NCBI GenBank assembly: GCA_965261535.1
Contig: OZ253469.1
Location: forward strand, 4,216,001-4,280,000
From: VXNE01 sp965261535
Lineage (GTDB): Bacteria > Pseudomonadota > Gammaproteobacteria > Pseudomonadales > Azotimanducaceae
Direction of reading: 5' to 3'
Length of the DNA: 64,000 bases
In this document: piece by piece, positions 9,110-17,481 of the stretch
Position numbering within the stretch: the first letter of the stretch is position 1
Layout: each line of letters begins with the position of its first letter
Position numbers and translations under genes: made by a program
The notes under the pieces: model-generated
Told to the model about the DNA's origin: nothing
The model's database searches: none
The model's input: the letters and a program-made list of their open reading frames with translations, nothing else

Positions 9110-9958
9110 CTAGGGTTGCTCAAGCGCCGCGCTGATCGGCCGCATGCACGTGGTCGTTTCGTCGCCACAACTGGCGATGATGTCCATCGCGTCGGCCTCC
9201 ACCACCCTGATGCGGCGTTCGCCGTTCTCCGTTCGAATGACCACGCGCTCCGCTTCGCAACCCACCAACTCGAGCATGTCCTCGTCCAGCGCCATCTCCG
9301 CCGCCTGCGCCTCGGCGGGAAATACGGATCGACCGCGAACATGGTCCCGCGCGAGGCGGCCCGCCTCGACATCGGCGACGAATCGAGGCACGTCTTCCGG
9401 CCGCACGCGGCCGTAAAGCACGCCTTGCGGCAGCGTCAGGACGTTGGGCGCGAACCGGTGTCCGCCGAGATGCGTCGTCTGCCAGACACGCTCGCCAACG
9501 ACTTCGCGCAGCCGCACGTACGCCGGGCGCCCGAAGCGCGCGCAGCAGAGGTCCCGCTGGCCGTTGGTGCAGACGAAATATTGCGACTCTTCGACGCGAG
9601 GCATCGATGCGGTGCCGACGCTCCCCGCCACATCGAGTTCCGTGATCGCGTCGTAGCCGACGGAATCGAAGCGGTACAGACCCTCCGCCGTGCCGACGAA
9701 CAGGGTGATCTCCTCGCGGTCGAGTTCCGGCCGCCGAATGAATTGCAGCCGAGGCTTCAGGCCGCGCTCGGTCATCGACGCCATCTGCTGATCCAGCCAC
9801 GCCTTGATCTTCGGCGACAGGTCGTTGTCGGTGACGGCTTTCGCGCGCCACATCGGGTTGTATTCGAGGAGCAGCCAGACATCGACGCGGTCGGCCGTGC
9901 CAGCCATGGGCTCGCCGGCGGCCAGGGAAAGGTCGGAACAGTAACGCCGTGGACTCAC
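9110..9958 (-). CDS. sucrase/ferredoxin-like family protein (thioredoxin-fold, probably [2Fe-2S])
   Basis: A 282-residue protein with the family's signature cysteines. An early RYCSDLSLAAGEPMAGTA block is followed by CTNGQRDLCCARFG in mid-protein, then HLGGHRFAPNVLTLPQGVLYGRV. The family has a thioredoxin-like ferredoxin fold that can bind an iron-sulfur cluster; the electron partner is unknown. A late SCGDETTTCMRP adds two more cysteines. The start is GTG 9958, which overlaps the stop of a coding-like stretch upstream, suggesting former coupling. There is no signal peptide. The family is well supported, the physiological role is not. Confidence 0.75.
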   Translation of the reverse strand: MSPRRYCSDLSLAAGEPMAGTADRVDVWLLLEYNPMWRAKAVTDNDLSPKIKAWLDQQMASMTERGLKPRLQFIRRPELDREEITLFVGTAEGLYRFDSVGYDAITELDVAGSVGTASMPRVEESQYFVCTNGQRDLCCARFGRPAYVRLREVVGERVWQTTHLGGHRFAPNVLTLPQGVLYGRVRPEDVPRFVADVEAGRLARDHVRGRSVFPAEAQAAEMALDEDMLELVGCEAERVVIRTENGERRIRVVEADAMDIIASCGDETTTCMRPISAALEQP

Positions 9959-10224
9959 GACATCGCATGATAGATCGCGCCGAAGCGGATCGCCAATGCC
10001 GTCTTATCGATTAGGTCGGTAGACAGACTAGGCCGTTGCGACATGAGAGGGGCGTAGAATGGGAACGTCTCGTCGACGCGCCGGATGGAAATCGCCGCAT
10101 GGTCGAACTTGGCAATGACACCAATGTGGTTGGTTGTGGCAGATTCAAGAAACCATTCCTGACCAAAGACGCAATGCCTACAGATCCGTAGTCGGGTGCC
10201 ATCAAAAACGGCTTTGGTTGAAAC
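9955..10224 (-). pseudogene. coding-like stretch without a start codon, unknown
   Basis: Ninety codons are open on the minus strand, with protein-like composition: AVFDGTRL, a Cys-x-x-Cys (RICRHCVFG), GVIAKFDHAAISIRR and ALAIRFGAIYHAMS. The stop overlaps the GTG of the ferredoxin-like gene. No ATG, GTG or TTG lies near the beginning, and a stop closes the frame just after the end of hicB. It may be the tail of a gene truncated when hicAB arrived. I cannot name a family. Confidence 0.3.
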
Positions 10225-10239
10225 TCACTCGCGCGTGAT

Positions 10240-10689
10240 TTAGGCCGCTGGATGCACCGCCACGACCAAACGTTTCCCTAGCACGTCAAGCGCTGCGGCG
10301 ACATGGTCAATATGCGAACGGTAGTCCAGGTCGAGCAAGCGATTTGCCGTGCTCTCCATGGTTCCAAGCCGCTTTGCCAGAATGACATCGTCGATCTGCT
10401 GCTCACGCATCGCTTGGTACAGTGCAAGTTTTGCCGTGACAATCGGAGACAATTCGATGAATGGAGAGTACTGTGCTGCGGACGGATTCGGTATCGGACG
10501 CCCAGCGTGGATGTAGCCGGCAAGAGCCGCCACGAGGCAGTCAAATGCCTCTTCGAGTGCATCCTGCTCAGTGTCGCCTTCGGTCAGTGCTTCAGGGACA
10601 TCGGGAAACGACACGAGAACAGTTTCGCTGAGAGATTGAAGTCTGACCGGGTAGGCCAGTCGCTCTGAAACGGTCGATTGGCTGTCCAT
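10240..10689 (-). CDS. hicB: HicB-family antitoxin
   Basis: A 149-residue protein whose N-terminal half is the degenerate RNase-H-like HicB fold: LAYPVRLQS, VLVSFPDVPEALTEGDTEQDALEEAFDCL and LAGYIHAGRPIPNPS. The C-terminal half (ALYQAMREQQIDDVILAKRLGTMESTANRLLDLDYRSHIDHVAAALDVLG) reads as a helix-turn-helix DNA-binding domain that would autorepress the operon. It starts 9 bases after the HicA stop, in the usual toxin-then-antitoxin order. It should neutralise HicA by direct binding and act as co-repressor (family knowledge). Confidence 0.87.
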   Translation of the reverse strand: MDSQSTVSERLAYPVRLQSLSETVLVSFPDVPEALTEGDTEQDALEEAFDCLVAALAGYIHAGRPIPNPSAAQYSPFIELSPIVTAKLALYQAMREQQIDDVILAKRLGTMESTANRLLDLDYRSHIDHVAAALDVLGKRLVVAVHPAA

Positions 10690-10698
10690 TGATACAGT

Positions 10699-11013
10699 CT
10701 AAATGTCCTGAGCTGACAATCCTGGCTGATTGAGCATGGTGACAAGCAAGCCTTGGCTAATTTCCTTCTTTCGATTCTTGACAGTAGTGAATCGTTCACC
10801 GTAGTGAAGCCGCCCGTGACTACCCTTGCCCCGTCGTGAGTCAAAATGAACCGGCACGTTACGTTGTCTTCCAAGCCTCCGTACCCGCCGCACGAACTCC
10901 GAACCCGTCATGCTGCGCCCCGCAGACTTAGGGGACCCATTCGGGAACCCGTCCGGGAACCCATCCGGGAACCCATCCGGGAACCCATTCTCCATACGAA
11001 TCGATACGGCCAT
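10699..11013 (-). CDS. hicA: HicA-family mRNA interferase toxin with a repeat-rich N-terminal extension
   Basis: The conserved HicA part spans about 70 residues from MTGSEFVRRVRR, with the catalytic-histidine block GKGSHGRLHYG and KKEISQGLLVTMLNQPGL. HicA toxins are small double-stranded-RNA-binding-fold ribonucleases that cleave mRNA and block translation. Two starts are possible. ATG 10911 gives a normal 70-residue toxin but has no clear ribosome-binding site. ATG 11013 has GAAGGA six bases ahead and would add 34 residues containing four GFPD/N units encoded by a 12-bp tandem repeat. I list the longer form because of its ribosome-binding site. If used, this extension is unlike ordinary HicA proteins. 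Confidence 0.82.
   Translation of the reverse strand: MAVSIRMENGFPDGFPDGFPDGFPNGSPKSAGRSMTGSEFVRRVRRLGRQRNVPVHFDSRRGKGSHGRLHYGERFTTVKNRKKEISQGLLVTMLNQPGLSAQDI
10932..10990. repeat. 12-bp tandem repeat at the 5' end of hicA
   Basis: GGGAACCC recurs at 10943, 10955, 10967 and 10979 with a unit of GGGAACCCATCC, plus a degenerate 11-bp copy at 10932. On the minus strand each unit encodes four residues (GFPD), so copy-number changes would keep the frame. It could alter the length of the HicA N-terminus or the spacing of its promoter and ribosome-binding site. Confidence 0.85.
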
Positions 11014-11056
11014 GTGGCGTCCTTCACGCCGTGATTTTCTTCTTCTTGGATATTGG

Positions 11057-11290
11057 TCATCCGATCATTCCTTGCTCAACGAGTACCCAGATTGATCTCG
11101 GACCGCAAAACATCTTCGACAACTGCCCCGCCCTGCAAGTGAGAATCTCGTCGCGCTGACGAGAGGACTCCGATATCCAGAGCGCCGTCTCAAGTTCCGT
11201 GCCAATTCCCATGAACGGATCGATGACGCGGCCTTCGTATCTGCGCTCGCGAGTTGAAGGAGGCCACACTGAGCCTCCGGAGTCGTCCAA
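11057..11290 (-). pseudogene. possible remnant of a DNA methyltransferase
   Basis: A 77-residue frame contains VIDPFMGIGTELETALWISES, which resembles the S-adenosylmethionine-binding DPFxGxGT motif of DNA N6-adenine and N4-cytosine methyltransferases. No other methylase motif is present and the frame is far too short for an enzyme. It lies directly upstream of hicA on the same strand. Bases 11291-11469, between here and the next gene, are lower in GC and hold nothing I can support. The call rests on one motif. Confidence 0.3.
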
Positions 11291-11469
11291 GCGGTGCCCG
11301 ACGCGCGTTGATGTCCCTAGGAGTTTTGGCAGCGGGATCCGCTGCGCTGACGCGAGGGAACAAGGGCGTTCGGGCGCGGCGGTGGCGCCGGAAATCAGGC
11401 TAAATGACGATCAGTCTAATTCGTGCAAATTCAATAACTTAAAAATTTGTTCCATGCAAGGGAGTCAGG

Positions 11470-12546
11470 CTATTTGATCTTGGGCAATACCTCGTTGGCC
11501 ATGACTCGCATGGTCCGGACGACGTCTTCGCGAGAGAGCGTGCGTCCCATCCATGTGCACATGATTTCGTTGGCGCCAAAGTCTTCCTCCAGCTCGTGAA
11601 TCCGGTCCACCACCTCCGCCGGTGTTCCAACCAGGTTGGAACCGCGTGAGGGAGCGTCCGAACTTGGGGTTTGCCCCCTCTCTCTCATTCTCTCTATGCG
11701 GGCCCTTTCGGCCGCTTCCCGGACGCTGTCAGCCTCCGCTTGCGTCGCCGCAACGTGGGTGGTGATGCGGATCACCACCTTTGGCTCGCCGGCGTGGCCC
11801 GCGTCCTTCCACGCCTGTCGGAAGTTCTTGACGTCCTGCTTCAGCACCGCGTCCCCGCGCTCGTTGTGCGAACTGCCGCCGCCAATGGCGATGTGGTAGC
11901 CACTTCTGCCCGCTGCCACGAAGCTTTGCTGGCTATCGATGGGCAGCAGAATCGGCGGATGGGGCTTCTGCACGGGCTTCGGGTTGATGCGCGCGAGCCC
12001 GGGGAGCGGCGGGTAATCGAAGAACTCGCCCTGGTATCCGGAAAACTGCTCCTCCGTCCAGATCTGCTTCATCACCTCCAGGTACTCCTGGAAGTGTCTC
12101 TGGCGCCGCTCGTCGCCGGTCGTATTGCCCCCCGCGCCGTAGATGAAGCGACCGTTGCTGACCTGGTCGATGATGGCGATCTGCTCGGCGACCTGGATGG
12201 GGTTCGCCGGCGGCAGGTTTTCGAAGACGTACCGATATCGTTCTCCCGCCTGTCCCCTTCTGTCTATCCTGGATCCGCCTTCTGTGACTTCGGTCTCGAA
12301 CTTTTCGTCGGGCGCTCTCAGGTGCGGAAGGTGCACGGCGGTCCCGATCCTGATCCGGCGGGTGCGTGCGGCGATCGCGGGCGCTATCTGCAGCGGTTGA
12401 ATGCCCCCCAGCGGAACGCCCCCGACCCATACCGAATCCATTCCTATCTCGTCGGCGGCGGCGACCTCCTCCAGGTTGGCGGCGTAACCCTCCGTAATCG
12501 ACTCGCCCGACTTCGCGCCCCAGAAAGTCAAATACCCAATGTCCAT
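11470..12546 (-). CDS. LLM class flavin-dependent oxidoreductase
   Basis: A 358-residue luciferase-like monooxygenase. The N-terminus MDIGYLTFWGAKSGESITEGYAANLEEVAAADEIG, the IRIGTAVHLPHL strand, PIQVAEQIAIIDQVSNGRFIYGAGGN and the FDYPPLPGLARINPKPVQKPHPPILLP region are standard landmarks of the family, which uses FMNH2 or F420 on a TIM barrel. The C-terminal VGTPAEVVDRIHELEEDFGANEIMCTW closes the barrel. It is complete and starts at ATG 12546. The substrate is unknown. A second family member begins at the left edge of the window. Confidence 0.85.
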   Translation of the reverse strand: MDIGYLTFWGAKSGESITEGYAANLEEVAAADEIGMDSVWVGGVPLGGIQPLQIAPAIAARTRRIRIGTAVHLPHLRAPDEKFETEVTEGGSRIDRRGQAGERYRYVFENLPPANPIQVAEQIAIIDQVSNGRFIYGAGGNTTGDERRQRHFQEYLEVMKQIWTEEQFSGYQGEFFDYPPLPGLARINPKPVQKPHPPILLPIDSQQSFVAAGRSGYHIAIGGGSSHNERGDAVLKQDVKNFRQAWKDAGHAGEPKVVIRITTHVAATQAEADSVREAAERARIERMRERGQTPSSDAPSRGSNLVGTPAEVVDRIHELEEDFGANEIMCTWMGRTLSREDVVRTMRVMANEVLPKIK

Positions 12547-12623
12547 AGAACCCCCCTTAACGCCCCATTCTACCCCTCAAATGTCCTGCCGTTTCGAGCC
12601 GGTGTTCACGATGCACGGGCGTG

Positions 12624-13046
12624 TCAGGTCTCGAGCGCGGCGCGAATCCTGGCCGCGTTCGCCGCCAGTTCGTCGGCATCCGCCATGGATCGCGCGTGAA
12701 AGGTCAACCCTTCCCCCGCGTAGCGCGGTATGACATGGAAGTGGATGTGGAACACGGTCTGTCCCGCATCGGCTCCGTTCAGTTGCGCGATCATGAGGCC
12801 CGTCGGCTTGAATGCGGCCTTGACTGCCTTGGCTACGCGCTGCGTGGTCGCGACCAGTTGCGCGAGTCCTTCCGTGCTCAGGTCGAAGATATTCTCTGCC
12901 GGTTCGCGCGGAATGATGAGCGTATGCCCCGGACTCTGCGGCATCAGATCCATGAAAGCCAGGCAATGCTCCTCGTCGAGCACCATCTGGGCGCTCGCTT
13001 CGCCGCGCAGGATCTTCGCGAAGATGTTGTCGGGATCGTAAGCCAT
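12624..13046 (-). CDS. HIT family nucleotide-binding hydrolase
   Basis: A 140-residue histidine-triad protein. The triad HIHFHVIPR lies near residue 98, with the preceding NGADAGQTVFH loop that binds the nucleotide phosphate. The N-terminus (DNIFAKILRGEASAQMVLDEEHCLAFMDLMPQSPGHTLIIPRE) matches the Hint/HinT branch, which hydrolyses adenosine phosphoramidates and related adenylates. It lies 12 bases after the lhr stop on the same strand, so the two may be co-transcribed. It is complete, with ATG 13046. Confidence 0.9.
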   Translation of the reverse strand: MAYDPDNIFAKILRGEASAQMVLDEEHCLAFMDLMPQSPGHTLIIPREPAENIFDLSTEGLAQLVATTQRVAKAVKAAFKPTGLMIAQLNGADAGQTVFHIHFHVIPRYAGEGLTFHARSMADADELAANAARIRAALET

Positions 13047-13058
13047 CCGGGAATCGTA

Positions 13059-16000
13059 TCAGTTCGGGCTAGCGTCATGTCCCGCAAGTTGGATCCGTCG
13101 TTCTACGTAGACTCCGCGATGATCGTGCGCCAGGTGGAGATGCCGCTCGAGGGCTTCGAGGTAGGGGCTCTGTCTGGCGGGAAGGTCGTTGATGGTTTCG
13201 ATCACAACGCGTCGGCGTGCCCGCAGGATCGGTGCCAGGTGGATGGCGAGCGCGTCGAGCGCCGGGTCGTCCGGTTCGAGGCGAATACGCAGCCGCTTGC
13301 CGCTGTTCTCTACGACGAAGGCAAGTTCGCCGGCATGAAAGCCGAGGTGGTTCTGCACGCGGCGCCGAGGGAGGGCTTCCCAATCCAGTCCGAGACCGGT
13401 GGGAGCGATCGGGTCGACCGCGTTGACCCAGAACGTCGCTTGACGGTCGGTTTTCAGGCGACCCAGTTCGCGCGCCGCCGCGGGCAGAGCGAACTGCGGA
13501 CCGGATAGATCCTGGAAGAAAAGGCCCGCCACCACCTCGCCGGAGAGTTCCATGACGCGCAGCGCGCGGAACAGATCGCGCCAGCGGAATACGCCGCCTT
13601 CGCGCGCCGCGATGTCCCGGTTCACGATGCCGTACCGATCGAGCAGCACGCGGCTCAGATCCTTCGCGGCTTCCAGCGTTTCGATCGGATTCGGCGGCGA
13701 GGGCGATGGCGACTGGGCCGCAGCTTCGGGGTCCGCACTCGCGAGCATCCAGTTGCCCGGCCATCCCCGCGCCACGTGGCGCGCCCGCGCCCGCGCGCGG
13801 GCGTGTTGGCGAGACCGACGTCTGTCCGATGCGCTGGCCGCCTGACGCTGGTCCGGAGCGGTGCCGGCCAACTTGAAGCGTTGCGCCGCGCCGATCTTCA
13901 GGGGCAGCACGCTGTCCGACACGACTTGTCCCGCCCACACGGCTTTCCAGAACAACGCGTTGAATGCGTCGGCGTCCATGCCGGAAGCGTCCATGAGTTG
14001 CGCGAAGGTATAGCGGGCGGCCGGATCCGCGAACAGCGCCGTGATCGCCGGCGCCGCCGAGGCTGCCGGGGCGAGCGCGTCCAGTTCGTCGTCGAAGCCG
14101 AAGGTGATGCGTTCTCGCCCCGCCCCGCGCCAGGTCAGCCCGTGGTTCGCGCTGGCCGAGGCAAGCATCTCGGGCTCGAAGCCCGTGAGTCGCGAGCGCC
14201 AGGCGTCTTCCAGCCAGAAGGGAAGCGGCGCGATGAAGCCCCGAAGCTGCTCCGCGACGTCGAGCTGCGGACTCTCGGACGCCTTGGCGCCCACGCGCTG
14301 CCACGCGGCAATGAACGCCGGCAACTTGCGCACCGGCTGCGGTTCGACCATCGCTCGCCGGGCCGCGCGCTGGAAACGAATGAGCGCTTCGAGGTTTTCC
14401 GCATCGCAGAAATGACTGTCTTCGGACCCCTGGACCAGAGGACCTTCGACGAGGATCTCCGAATCCGCGAGGGACGCGAGGATGCCATCGAGCGCGCCGG
14501 GTTCGAGGGGAAACAGGGCGCGCAACTCCTCAAGGGTGCGTGGGCCGTAGAATCGGATGAACTCGGTGAACAACTGCATGGCATCCCGCGGATCGTCTCG
14601 GTCTCCCGGAGCGCCGGGCGCACCGAATAGCATGCGTTCAATGTGTGCGGCGTCTTCGGCGTGGACGAACCAGGTATTTGTTCTGTGCGCCATGCGGATG
14701 ATCGCGTCGGGCATGTCCCCGGAGAGGTTGGCCCCAAGCGCCGGAAGCTCCGCGGCGGGAATCAGCACGCGTTCCTTCACCCATTCCGCCAGATCGTCGG
14801 CATCCTGCGGCGCGTAGCCGGACGCGGTGCGCTGCGCCTTCGATTCGAAGTCGGCGATCGCGTCCTGCGCGATGCTGGGCCGCAGGCGCTGGTCGTGAAC
14901 CGCCTGACGGATCAGGTTTTCCGAGAGCGCCGACGGCGCTTGCCGTTCCGGCGTATCGTCGGCGTACATGTACCGGCTCACCTGATCGAAAGCGATGCCC
15001 GCGGCGAACGGCGTGGGCGCGGATCCCTCGGTGATCGAGATGGTGATCGCGCCGGTTTCGAGGTCAGCCAGCGCCTCGCGCGCGGCCGGCATGTCGAATT
15101 CGTCGCCGAGGCAGGCGCGCCAGGTTTCGAGCAGTATGGGGAAGTTATGCAGGCTCCTTATGGCGGTGAGGAGTTTCTTCGCCTGCATCCGCGTCAGCCA
15201 TAGCGGCATGCGCTGATTGAAGCGCTGGCGCGTCAACAGCAGGGCGCGACCCGCGCATTCGCGAAACCGCGCGCCGAAGAAGCCGCTGCCCTCCAGGGAC
15301 TGCCGCAGCAGCGCTTCGAAGTTGTCAGGCGTCACCAGGGACAGGAGCGCAGACGGGTCGACGCCCTGCTGGACTTGCGCGACGATGGCGTAGTTGTCGG
15401 CGTGGATATCGGCTTCGGTATCGAAGCGTTGCCGCCACGCGGCCTCCATCGCGAGCGCGATGGGACGGTTCACGCGACCGCCCCAGGCGGTGTGCAGTAC
15501 GACCTGCTGATTGCGGTCGGGTCCCGCATAGCCGCCCGGCCCGGTTCGGATGTGTTCGACCAGCAGGTGATGCCGGTGCGGCAGGTCGCGGCCCGACGCC
15601 TCGCGCTGGCGCGCCAGGTAGTCGCGCAGCTCCTCGGCGGCGATGGCCTCGAATGCGAGGTTTTCGCGCAGATGGCGCTCGAGTTCATCTCCCGCGCCGG
15701 CGGCGAGGAGTCCGTTCGCGAATTCCAGGAAGTCGCCGACGCGCTGGGAAAAGTAGAAACTGCGGTCCATGTTCTCTGCGCGCCAGAACGGCGGCGCAGT
15801 GGCTTTCGCTTCGGCCGACCTGACCAGCACATCGTTGTGCGTGATTCGCTCGATCCGCCAGTTCTGGGCGCCGAGCGTAAAGTTCTGTCCGATGGTTGCC
15901 TCCCAGACGAACTCCTCGTCGAGTTCTCCAATGAGGGCGCCCGAATCCGCGTGCCGCAGCTTGAAATAGCCTCGGTCGGGAATCGTCCCGCCCGCGTTGT

Positions 16001-17471
16001 AGAGGGCGAAAACGGCGCTCTTGCGCGCCTTCAGCGTGTCGCGGATCCTGTCGAAAGCGATGCGCGGCTGGAGTTCGCGGATGCGGGTTCCGGCGTAGCG
16101 GCCGGCGAGCATTTCGACGACCAGGTCGAACTGTTGCCGATCCAGCGACGCGTACGGACCCGCGCGCCGAATCGTCCGGTACGCCTCCTCGACGGTGCGC
16201 GTTTCCGACGCGGTCATCGAGACCAGGACCTGCGCCAGCACGTCGAGCGGGTTCGATATGGCCGTGAGCGGCTCGATATCGCGTGCTCGCACCGCGTTTG
16301 CGATGGCGGCGGCTTCCAGGAAGTCCCGCGCATGGGTGGGAAACAGCGACCCTCGGCTGGTGTCGCCGACATTGTGGCCGGCGCGTCCGATGCGTTGCAG
16401 CGACGCGGCCAGCGACGGCGGCGACTGCACCAGCACGACTTCGTCCAGATCGCCGATATCGATCCCCATCTCCAGCGAATTGGTCGCGACGATGGCCTTG
16501 AGCTCGCCGTCCTTGAAGCGGCGTTCCACCTCGGTGCGGACTTCCCGGGAAAGGGAACCGTGATGGGCATAGGCGATCGGGCTGAGCGCGTCGTCGTTCA
16601 GCTTGAGGGTGATCTTCTCCGCCAATCGGCGGCTGTTGGCAAAGAGAAGCGTCGACCGGTTGGCGTCGATCACGTCCCTGAACACGTCGGACAAAGGTTC
16701 CCATACCTTTTTCCCGTTCTCTGCGGCGTAGCGCGCCGCTTCGGGGAACCGCACGGCCAGCTCGATCTTCTTGTCCGAGGTGGCGCAAACCGTGCCGACG
16801 GCGCGCGCTCGATCATTCGCATCACTGCCGCCGACGAACCGCGCGACGGCGTCGATGGGCCGCACGGTCGCGGACAGCGCGATACGCTGGAACTCGCCCG
16901 CGATTTCGACCAACCGTTCGAGGCTCGTCATCAGGGAGGCGCCGCGCCGGTTTTCAACGATGGAGTGAATTTCGTCGACGATGACGGTCTCCACCGTGGA
17001 CAACGCTTGCCGTCCCCGCGTGGTCGTCAGCAGCAACAGCAGGCTCTCCGGCGTGGTGATGAGGATTTCCGGCGGTCGGCGCAGCAAACGTTGGCGTTCT
17101 CCCGGCGGCGTGTCGCCGCTGCGCGTCGCGGCGCGCACGCTCGGGAACGTTTCGCCTCGGTCGCCGAAGACATCGCGTAGCTGCCGCAGGGGTTCGGTGA
17201 GATTGCGCCGAATGTCGTTGTTCAGGGCTTTCAGCGGGGAAACATAGAGCACGCGCGTCGCGCCGGGCAGCGACGCGCCGGTGGCGAAAGCGTTGAGCGC
17301 CCAGAGGAAAGCCGTAAGCGTCTTGCCGCTGCCCGTCGGCGCGGTGATGACGAGGTGCTCGCCCGCCGCGATACGCGGCCAACTTTGCGCCTGGACCTCG
17401 GTCGGCGCCTCGAACGCCGATGCGAACCAGGCGGCGATGCCCGGGTGGAAGGCCATGGCCGTCTCCGACAT
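13059..17471 (-). CDS. lhr: Lhr-type ATP-dependent DNA/RNA helicase
   Basis: A 1470-residue superfamily-2 helicase, the usual size of full-length Lhr. The helicase core holds Walker A TAPTGSGKT near residue 43, YVSPLKALNNDIRRNL, DEIHSIVENRRGASLM near residue 165, the SAT motif (IALSATVRP), TLLFANSRRLAEKI and ATNSLEMGIDIGDLDEVVLVQSPPSLAASLQRIGRAGH. The region after about residue 450 is the Lhr-specific winged-helix and beta-barrel part. The long C-terminal extension includes EDAWRSRLTGFEPEML and a C-terminal part shared with DNA repair nucleases. Lhr acts in nucleic-acid repair, translocating 3' to 5'. A low-complexity Arg/Ala stretch (RQHARARARARHVARGW) marks a linker. The gene is intact. Confidence 0.92.
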   Translation of the reverse strand: MSETAMAFHPGIAAWFASAFEAPTEVQAQSWPRIAAGEHLVITAPTGSGKTLTAFLWALNAFATGASLPGATRVLYVSPLKALNNDIRRNLTEPLRQLRDVFGDRGETFPSVRAATRSGDTPPGERQRLLRRPPEILITTPESLLLLLTTTRGRQALSTVETVIVDEIHSIVENRRGASLMTSLERLVEIAGEFQRIALSATVRPIDAVARFVGGSDANDRARAVGTVCATSDKKIELAVRFPEAARYAAENGKKVWEPLSDVFRDVIDANRSTLLFANSRRLAEKITLKLNDDALSPIAYAHHGSLSREVRTEVERRFKDGELKAIVATNSLEMGIDIGDLDEVVLVQSPPSLAASLQRIGRAGHNVGDTSRGSLFPTHARDFLEAAAIANAVRARDIEPLTAISNPLDVLAQVLVSMTASETRTVEEAYRTIRRAGPYASLDRQQFDLVVEMLAGRYAGTRIRELQPRIAFDRIRDTLKARKSAVFALYNAGGTIPDRGYFKLRHADSGALIGELDEEFVWEATIGQNFTLGAQNWRIERITHNDVLVRSAEAKATAPPFWRAENMDRSFYFSQRVGDFLEFANGLLAAGAGDELERHLRENLAFEAIAAEELRDYLARQREASGRDLPHRHHLLVEHIRTGPGGYAGPDRNQQVVLHTAWGGRVNRPIALAMEAAWRQRFDTEADIHADNYAIVAQVQQGVDPSALLSLVTPDNFEALLRQSLEGSGFFGARFRECAGRALLLTRQRFNQRMPLWLTRMQAKKLLTAIRSLHNFPILLETWRACLGDEFDMPAAREALADLETGAITISITEGSAPTPFAAGIAFDQVSRYMYADDTPERQAPSALSENLIRQAVHDQRLRPSIAQDAIADFESKAQRTASGYAPQDADDLAEWVKERVLIPAAELPALGANLSGDMPDAIIRMAHRTNTWFVHAEDAAHIERMLFGAPGAPGDRDDPRDAMQLFTEFIRFYGPRTLEELRALFPLEPGALDGILASLADSEILVEGPLVQGSEDSHFCDAENLEALIRFQRAARRAMVEPQPVRKLPAFIAAWQRVGAKASESPQLDVAEQLRGFIAPLPFWLEDAWRSRLTGFEPEMLASASANHGLTWRGAGRERITFGFDDELDALAPAASAAPAITALFADPAARYTFAQLMDASGMDADAFNALFWKAVWAGQVVSDSVLPLKIGAAQRFKLAGTAPDQRQAASASDRRRSRQHARARARARHVARGWPGNWMLASADPEAAAQSPSPSPPNPIETLEAAKDLSRVLLDRYGIVNRDIAAREGGVFRWRDLFRALRVMELSGEVVAGLFFQDLSGPQFALPAAARELGRLKTDRQATFWVNAVDPIAPTGLGLDWEALPRRRVQNHLGFHAGELAFVVENSGKRLRIRLEPDDPALDALAIHLAPILRARRRVVIETINDLPARQSPYLEALERHLHLAHDHRGVYVERRIQLAGHDASPN

Positions 17472-17481
17472 GGTGAGATTG

